A program made the position numbers and the translations under genes. A DNA stretch of 64,000 bases, from assembly GCA_023634235.1 (NCBI GenBank), contig JAMKCF010000002.1, positions 14,875,091 to 14,939,090 on the forward strand, given 5' to 3'. How positions within the stretch are numbered: the first letter of the stretch is position 1; every line of letters begins with the position of its first letter. Shown here in pieces: positions 59,001 through 64,000 of the stretch. A model generated the notes under the pieces. It ran no database searches and was not told the origin of the DNA. It saw only the letters and a list, made by a program, of their open reading frames with translations. This DNA is from Pisaster brevispinus (taxonomy: Eukaryota > Echinodermata > Asteroidea > Forcipulatida > Asteriidae).

Positions 59001-62000
59001 AATTTGAAAAAGTTATGACGAAACAGCTCGGCATTTGTGCACAAATGCAACTTGTCTAGTTATTATTATTATTATATATTTCTGGTAATTAAACCAAGGA
59101 TGCCTCGTAAGTGAACTTAATCACTGTAGCTCCCAAGCCTGAGGAAACCTGTAAACAAGGGTGCTTGCTATGTGAACCAGAAACACCGGGGTTAACCCCT
59201 TCTCTTCATCGATAAGTGTTCTGGGTTCTTTTACGTGCACTACCAACCCTTGTACATGGGACCTACGGCTTAACTTTGTAAGCATTACAAATGCCTTTGG
59301 TTCCCAAAGCGTTCCGATTTGAAAATGCGCGCGTAAGTTGGCAAACACTTGCAATGTTCACCAAAAGGGAACCCACCCCAGGTAATCTCTACTCCAGCAG
59401 CTGAATGACATCCACATTTTCTGTCGGGCTTCCAGACATTCTGGCAGAAAATTTGGAAATCCTTAGGGTACTGCTTTTTTCCCCCTTTTTTTGGTTTGAT
59501 TTCCAACATAATATGGCGGTAATTTTTTTTTTAGATCCTAAGGCTGCCAGAGTTGTACCCGACATATATGAATAAATAGATTGATCAATGGATTTGTTAC
59601 AGGCAAAGACATGGTGGCCAGCAGGCTTTGGGGACCAGCCACTTTACCAACTGCAAGTCTCGTTCTCTGACAATGGTAGATCCTCTGCTGAACAACAGTC
59701 ATCCATAATATCACTTCAGTTTGGGTTCCGCCATGTGGAACTTGTGCAAGAAAAGGTGCCAAATTCTAAAGGTGAGGGTCACTGGAATAACAAAGGTGTG
59801 ATAATGAACAACTTTATTAACTGGTTCGCTCCGGGATTCCCGGTAAAAAGGAGATTTCGAGTATGAGCTCCAGTACTTTTTGTCCCTGTTTGTACGGGGC
59901 AAACGGAGCATACCATCAGGAGTGCATGCCTGGTGCGTGCTACACAACGAATTGTCCAAGCATGTTCCGGGCATGCAATCATGTCAACTGCGGAACACAA
60001 GAGGACTTTATCAGTGTCCTAGTGTCCTTGAAAATTAGTCCTTGAAAATTAGTGTGTACTCGTCATTGTTAAGTGGTTGAACCTAGCCTTTGTGTCTGCA
60101 TACGTAACTTTAAAATCTGCTTTGATTGTAAATTGTTCATCAAACAATTGCTCTCCAACCAGGTCTGTCGTTCTACTTCAAGATCAACTATCAACCCACC
60201 TTCATCAAAGGCGCCAATTGGATACCTTCAGACGCGTTCCAGGAGCGCGTGTCTCGCGCGCAGCTGGAGCGTCTTCTGCAGTCTCTCGTGGACGCCAACA
60301 TGCACGCCACCAGGGTGTGGGGAGGCGGGGTGTACGAGCAGGACGCCTTCTACGAAATCTGCGATGCGCTGGGTATCGTCGTCTGGCAGGACTTCATGTT
60401 CGCCTGTGCTATGTATCCGGTGGATGAAGAGTTTCTTGGCAGTGTCAGATCAGAGGTCATTCAGCAGGTATAAAGGTCATGAGCTAAGACATGCAAAGGT
60501 TGCAGCTTATCTCTTTAGGGAGTATCATCTTTTTAATAACAATAATTTGGTGCTGACCAAAGAAAAACTTATTAGAACGGGATTTGAACCAACAACCTCT
60601 GGGTTAACGTGCCGGCGCTCTACCAACTGAGCTATCTAGCCCTATGTTGGCGGTCTCCCTATTTTGTCAATATCTTTGTTCGGGGATGCCAGTCAGAAGC
60701 CATATAACCGTTAGCTGCCGTGTAGTAGGGGATCACACCCAAGCTTACGATACAACCTGGGAAGCAGCAGCCAGGGAATCACCTAACACCATAATCTTAT
60801 ATAGCGCCACAGTCCGCCTAAAGAGATGTTCAAGGCATTTCACAGAGATACAATTTAAAAAGTTAAGGCCAAACACATTTTATAAAAATACAAAAAAATG
60901 TACAGAAAAGGAGTGACCAAACAATTCTAAGCACATTAAAACCAAACCCACAAAACTAAATTTTAGAAATACGCTTGACATAAAGCGCGGAATTCCCTGC
61001 TTCCGTAAGCACCGATTCTTTGCTTACGGGAAGCAGAGCCATGAAATTGGGCCTGGGTGAGTCTTCAAAAGGGTCTTGAAGGAAGCAGCGGATGTGGATG
61101 AGATTTGTGCTCACTCCTAATCTGATTGCCGATTCCTGACTATTTTCTCAAACAAATTCTTCTTGCAGACGAGACGCCTTGGAAGTCACCCTTCCGTTAT
61201 TGCATGGAGCGCTAACAACGAAAACGAAGTCGCCCTCAGACAAAACTGGTATGTATGCAAGACCCTTTCTCAATGGAACAGTCCAGGTTTCACCTTGTGA
61301 TTATATTTTGCAACAATGCACTCATTTGCATCCACTATTTGTATATTATTTTTTACGGGAAAATCATCATAAAATGCATCGTCATAATTGCAGGTATGGG
61401 ACGGCCAAAAATTTCTCACTGTACCAGAAAGATTTTGTCACCCTGTACATCGATACAGTCTTGGAAGCTGTGAGAGAGAACTCCAAGTTGCCGGCTGTCA
61501 GTTCCAGTCCTTCAAATGGGCCTGAGAGTCAAGCAGAAGGGTGGGTCGCTCAGGACCCTACCGACCCTCATTATGGTGATGGTGAGACCAAATAATTGTT
61601 TTCTTGCAGGCCTGGGGTACATGTAGATTTCACAAAACACTAGATTCATCTTGAGAAAAGTTTTCAGTAGTACCCTAATGATTTGTATTGTGACATCACA
61701 CTTTGCTTAGCAATAAAGATTGATTTACTCTTGTAAGATCAATCTTAACTCTATGTGAAATCGAGCCCTGGAATTTCATCTTTTGTAGGGCAAGGCCATT
61801 TTCATTTTGCAAAGGGTGCTTCCGTTGTAAAAATTTCAAGTCTATGGAAACTTTTGAAGGGACACCAAAGCCAAGACTAGGGGCAATGGAGGACATGGCC
61901 TCCCTTTAAATTCAGGGGTGGATTTCACAAAGAGTTAAGACTGGTCTTATCTCGAGTTAGGATGAGGCTTGAGAAACCAGAGGAAAAATTACTGTACCCC

Positions 62001-63767
62001 TTCAAGAGCGAAGTTCGGGGCCTGTTAGGGGCGTATCAAAGCACTCATTACTTCTATCTCTAACTCTGAAAAGACATGTACACAGAGACTTAATACAACT
62101 ATTTTATCTGTGACAGTTCACTACTACAATTACAACGACGACTGTTGGAATGTGTCAGTGTACCCCAAGCCAAGGTTTGCCTCGGAGTACGGCTTTCAAT
62201 CGTGGCCCTCGTTTGAAACTCTCAGGCAAGTTTCCGAGGCAGGTGATTGGTCGATGGGTAGCAACTTCAGCATGCATCGGCAGCATCACCAATACGGTAA
62301 GACCAAACGGCTGATTTTGTGCTTACCGCGCGAGTTCCCATTTCATAGCGCTGCTAACCGTAAGCACATGAAAAGGCACGCTAACCTTCTGGTGCTTACC
62401 GTATAAAAATAAATGACATAACAATGCAAATCCTTGGTGAACACGCGAGCTGGCCGACTAATTTTCTTGCTAACCTGTGAAATACACTTCATTTAAGCAA
62501 AAATTTTTGGAAGAACATCTTATATATTATGGGTATTGCATGGTCTTATATGAAGAAAGTGCCATACATGGGATGAGAGAATAATCATCATCCATGCAAC
62601 ACCGAGAGACAAATGTGGTTCTTAGGGAAAACCTGAGGGAGTATACCGCTGTGCCTCATAGCTCAGTTGGTAGAGCATTCTGCCCGGAGTGTCAGTGGTC
62701 TTGGGTTCAAATCCCAATGAGGGACCATTTGATTCTTCTCTCATCCCATGCTTGGTTATTTCACTTCTATGGTGATTAGGCACCATACCTAATATTATGA
62801 AGACTGGGGGCACATCTCAAAACTTGTTCAGCTGTTACTTTTGAAGTTATGTGGAAATTATGACACAAACTGTAAAGTTTCTCATATGACCAGTGTAGTG
62901 TCTCTGTCTCGCCTACCAGGAAATGTCCTGGAATGTACAGAGTTTCTCTTTTCTGTAAGCAGAGGTTACATTGTCTATTGTCACTTTTATCGTTAGGCAA
63001 CAAGCAGATGATGGATCAGATCAAACGTCACTTCATCGACGCTACATCCCGTAATACAACCCAACGATTCATGGACAGAATCTACCTAACTCAGGTATTA
63101 AATTTTTGAAGAAAAAAAAAGCATTTATAATACAGATATTTATAATGACACTCACAGGTTATCTATCCTTGATATGAATGGTCAGACAGTAGGAGGGTTG
63201 ACTGTGTACTGTGTAGATGCATTCACCACATGATATCATATTGAAGGCTTGCATAGTTTATCTCTCATTTTAAAACCACAGTGTGTGATATTGAATGGTC
63301 AGATAGTAGGAGGGTTGTGTACTGTGTACTGTGTTGATAAGCATTTATAGTACAGATATTTATAATGACACTCACAGGTTATCTATCCTTGATATGAATG
63401 GTCAGACAGTAGGAGGGTTGACTGTGTACTGTGTAGATGCATTCACCACATGATATCATATTGCAGGCTGGCATAGTTTATTTATCATTCTAAAACACAG
63501 TGGATGAAATTGAATGGTCAGACAGTAGGAGGGTTGAGTCTTCCCAGTTGTAATCAATACTAGCTTTTGTAGTCAGTTTTCCCCTCTCAAAAGAGAACAC
63601 TTTTACTGATTTACAATTCCAGATATCACAAGCTCTCTGCTACAAGTTTGAGACGGAGCACTATCGCCGACTCCAGTCCTCCACTGTCGGCGGTGAGGGT
63701 ATGACAATGGGGGCGGTATACTGGCAACTCAACGACATCTGGCAGGCGCCTTCTTGGGCGTCCATTG
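53069..63767 (+). CDS. MANBA: Lysosomal beta-mannosidase (GH2), 5' 13 exons, partial
   Basis: Beta-mannosidase removes the beta-linked mannose from N-glycan-derived oligosaccharides in the lysosome. Exons: 53069-53177, 54305-54451, 55599-55747, 56137-56339, 57080-57153, 57861-58036, 59603-59771, 60163-60467, 61169-61248, 61394-61581, 62117-62296, 62997-63094, 63623-63767; all GT-AG with matching phases, giving 674 residues of a family about 880 long. The start [19 protein letters not shown] is a signal peptide. Family landmarks: [86 protein letters not shown] with predicted acid/base Glu462, and [13 protein letters not shown] with predicted nucleophile Glu557, then [15 protein letters not shown]. 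The C-terminal domain lies past the right edge. Exon 8 is unusually GC-rich for this window. Confidence 0.96.
53181..53607 (+). mobile_element. Full-length tRNA-derived SINE at the MANBA exon 1 donor
   Basis: A class-II-tRNA-like head has a textbook RNA polymerase III box A, TGGCCGAGCGG (53188-53198), and box B, GGTTCGAGTCC (53247-53257). A body with cttagcaagacacttaacc and cgtaaaagaacccagtgca follows, and the 3' end is an (ATT)n tail. The sequence aaagta occurs immediately before (53175-53180) and after (53608-53613), a probable target-site duplication. The head is shared with copies at 33715, 43005 and elsewhere. The MANBA donor GT lies inside the left duplicate. Confidence 0.85.
54590..54860. 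repeat. GGTAACCACAGCTAACTCT minisatellite
   Basis: About a dozen imperfect copies of a roughly 20-22-bp unit in MANBA intron 2. The unit pairs ggtaacca with agcta/agctt and contains an internal aaccacagct. Confidence 0.85.
55200..55376. mobile_element. AATAGACCTTATGCAC MITE in MANBA intron 2
   Basis: Inverted copy of 8797-8925: starts aatagaccttatgcacatga and ends gacgtcaatgcataaggtctatt. It is about 50 bp longer because of a segment around ccgcgcgtacaaatctg. Non-coding. Confidence 0.8.
57428..57788. mobile_element. Long-TIR element in MANBA intron 5
   Basis: Outer ends AATAAGCCATTTGCGAG and CTCGCAAATGGCTTATT are exact inverses, and the inverted arms extend about 125 bp (gttgctatgtcaaatggttcgg against cgaatcatatgacatagcaac). 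A TA next to the AGCCATTTGCGAG end on both sides fits a Tc1/mariner-type TA duplication. No transposase. Confidence 0.85.
58048..59059. mobile_element. Candidate non-autonomous Helitron, about 1 kb
   Basis: The left end has a hairpin AGCTGTTTCG/CGAAACAGCT (58048-58075). The right end has cgaaacagct, then a perfect hairpin GCATTTGTGCACAAATGC (59031-59048), seven bases, and CTAG (59056-59059) followed by T. A hairpin just before CTRR is the Helitron 3' signature. The interior is non-coding with many gacgtcatc motifs and a ttccggtcgaaaccggaa palindrome (about 58431-58448). The left boundary and a 5' TC are not clear; a Helentron or another repeat type remains possible. It begins about 11 bases after the MANBA exon 6 donor. 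Confidence 0.45.
59080..59290 (-). repeat. tRNA-SINE body fragment, minus orientation
   Basis: On the minus strand it carries gtaagccgtaggtcccatgt, cacgtaaaagaacccagaac and cacttatcgatgaagagaagg, matching the body of 53181-53607. The tRNA head is missing. Confidence 0.65.
60540..60770 (-). repeat. tRNA-Lys-like SINE, intact head
   Basis: On the minus strand: gggagaccgccaacatagggc, then tagctcagttggtagagc (box A), a ggttcaaatcc box B and an aataagtttttc body. It lies in MANBA intron 8. The leader and tRNA part match 37779-37890. Confidence 0.8.
61765..61915. repeat. GGCAAGGCCATTTTCATTTTGC dispersed repeat
   Basis: Shares ctggaatttcatctttt, gggcaaggccattttcat, tttgcaaagggngcttcc and gccaaga-taggggcaa with 39378-39548 and 15530-15665. 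About 150 bp, non-coding, found in introns and intergenic sequence alike. Confidence 0.75.
62555..62758. repeat. tRNA-like sequence within short inverted repeats
   Basis: A tRNA-like block (about 62649-62726) has box A tagctcagttggtagagc and box B gggttcaaatccc with matching tgcctca/tgaggga ends, but a poorly paired anticodon arm. It is bracketed by gggatgagagaa (about 62569) and ttctctcatccc (about 62735), which are inverted. Probably a SINE or TIR element rather than a functional tRNA gene. Confidence 0.55.
63165..63540. repeat. GTCAACCCTCCTACTG satellite, locus 3
   Basis: About three and a half copies of the 105-115-bp unit in MANBA intron 12, marked by gaatggtcagacagtaggag at about 63178, 63293, 63398 and 63511. 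It is inverted on the plus strand relative to the two UBE4B loci. Confidence 0.88.
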
Positions 63768-64000
63768 GTGGGTAATCCCAGTGTTGCTTAGTGTCAGTGG
63801 CATAACCAGAAGGGGGCAAGGGGTGGGTGCCCCCCCCCACACTCAGAACCCCGTCCCCTTCTTGCCCCCCCCCCCCTCCCCATGAGATTGAAAGAAATGC
63901 GCAAACGAATGATTCACTACATTTAATAGCCCCCCTCGCAAATAATGTCTTTGCCCTGCTCCAACCCTCCCCCAAATGGAAATTTCTGGAACACCACTGC

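Noticed and set aside
62649..62726. Functional tRNA gene in a MANBA intron
   Set aside because: The anticodon arm does not pair and the block is enclosed by short inverted repeats.

Overview
This is eukaryotic genomic DNA, AT-rich, with long introns, GT-AG splicing and very dense dispersed repeats. Gene content (animal-type PINK1, UBE4B, lysosomal beta-mannosidase, phospholipid scramblase), a Penelope-like element, tRNA-derived SINEs and many short inverted-repeat elements point to a marine invertebrate deuterostome. I infer an echinoderm, perhaps a sea star, but the sequence alone does not prove the species.

Layout. (1) 1-1775, minus strand: first two coding exons of a phospholipid scramblase; the rest lies off the left edge. 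(2) 1776-17940: gene-poor, full of repeats, including foldback elements, MITE-like elements and a decayed Penelope-like retroelement at about 9.1-12.2 kb with a satellite-like leader. (3) 17941-22298, plus strand: complete PINK1 in 8 exons (predicted 662 aa) with an acidic kinase insert holding two WEMV motifs. (4) 22299-27518: intergenic, repeats only. (5) 27519-51467, minus strand: complete UBE4B in 28 coding exons (predicted 1144 aa). One intron carries an unusual 106-bp tandem array made from the acceptor and 5' half of the next exon. (6) 51468-53068: head-to-head intergenic region. (7) 53069-63767, plus strand: 13 exons (674 residues) of beta-mannosidase MANBA; the C-terminal part lies off the right edge.

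I assembled the gene models by hand, checking that each junction is GT-AG and that codon phases match across every intron. PINK1 and UBE4B both act in ubiquitin-linked quality control (mitophagy kinase; E4/E3 ubiquitin ligase) and lie tail to tail, but nothing here shows a functional link between them. The most unusual observations are the exon-derived decoy-acceptor array in UBE4B, a MANBA splice donor apparently completed by a SINE insertion, and the tandem ATG8-interaction-like motifs in PINK1.
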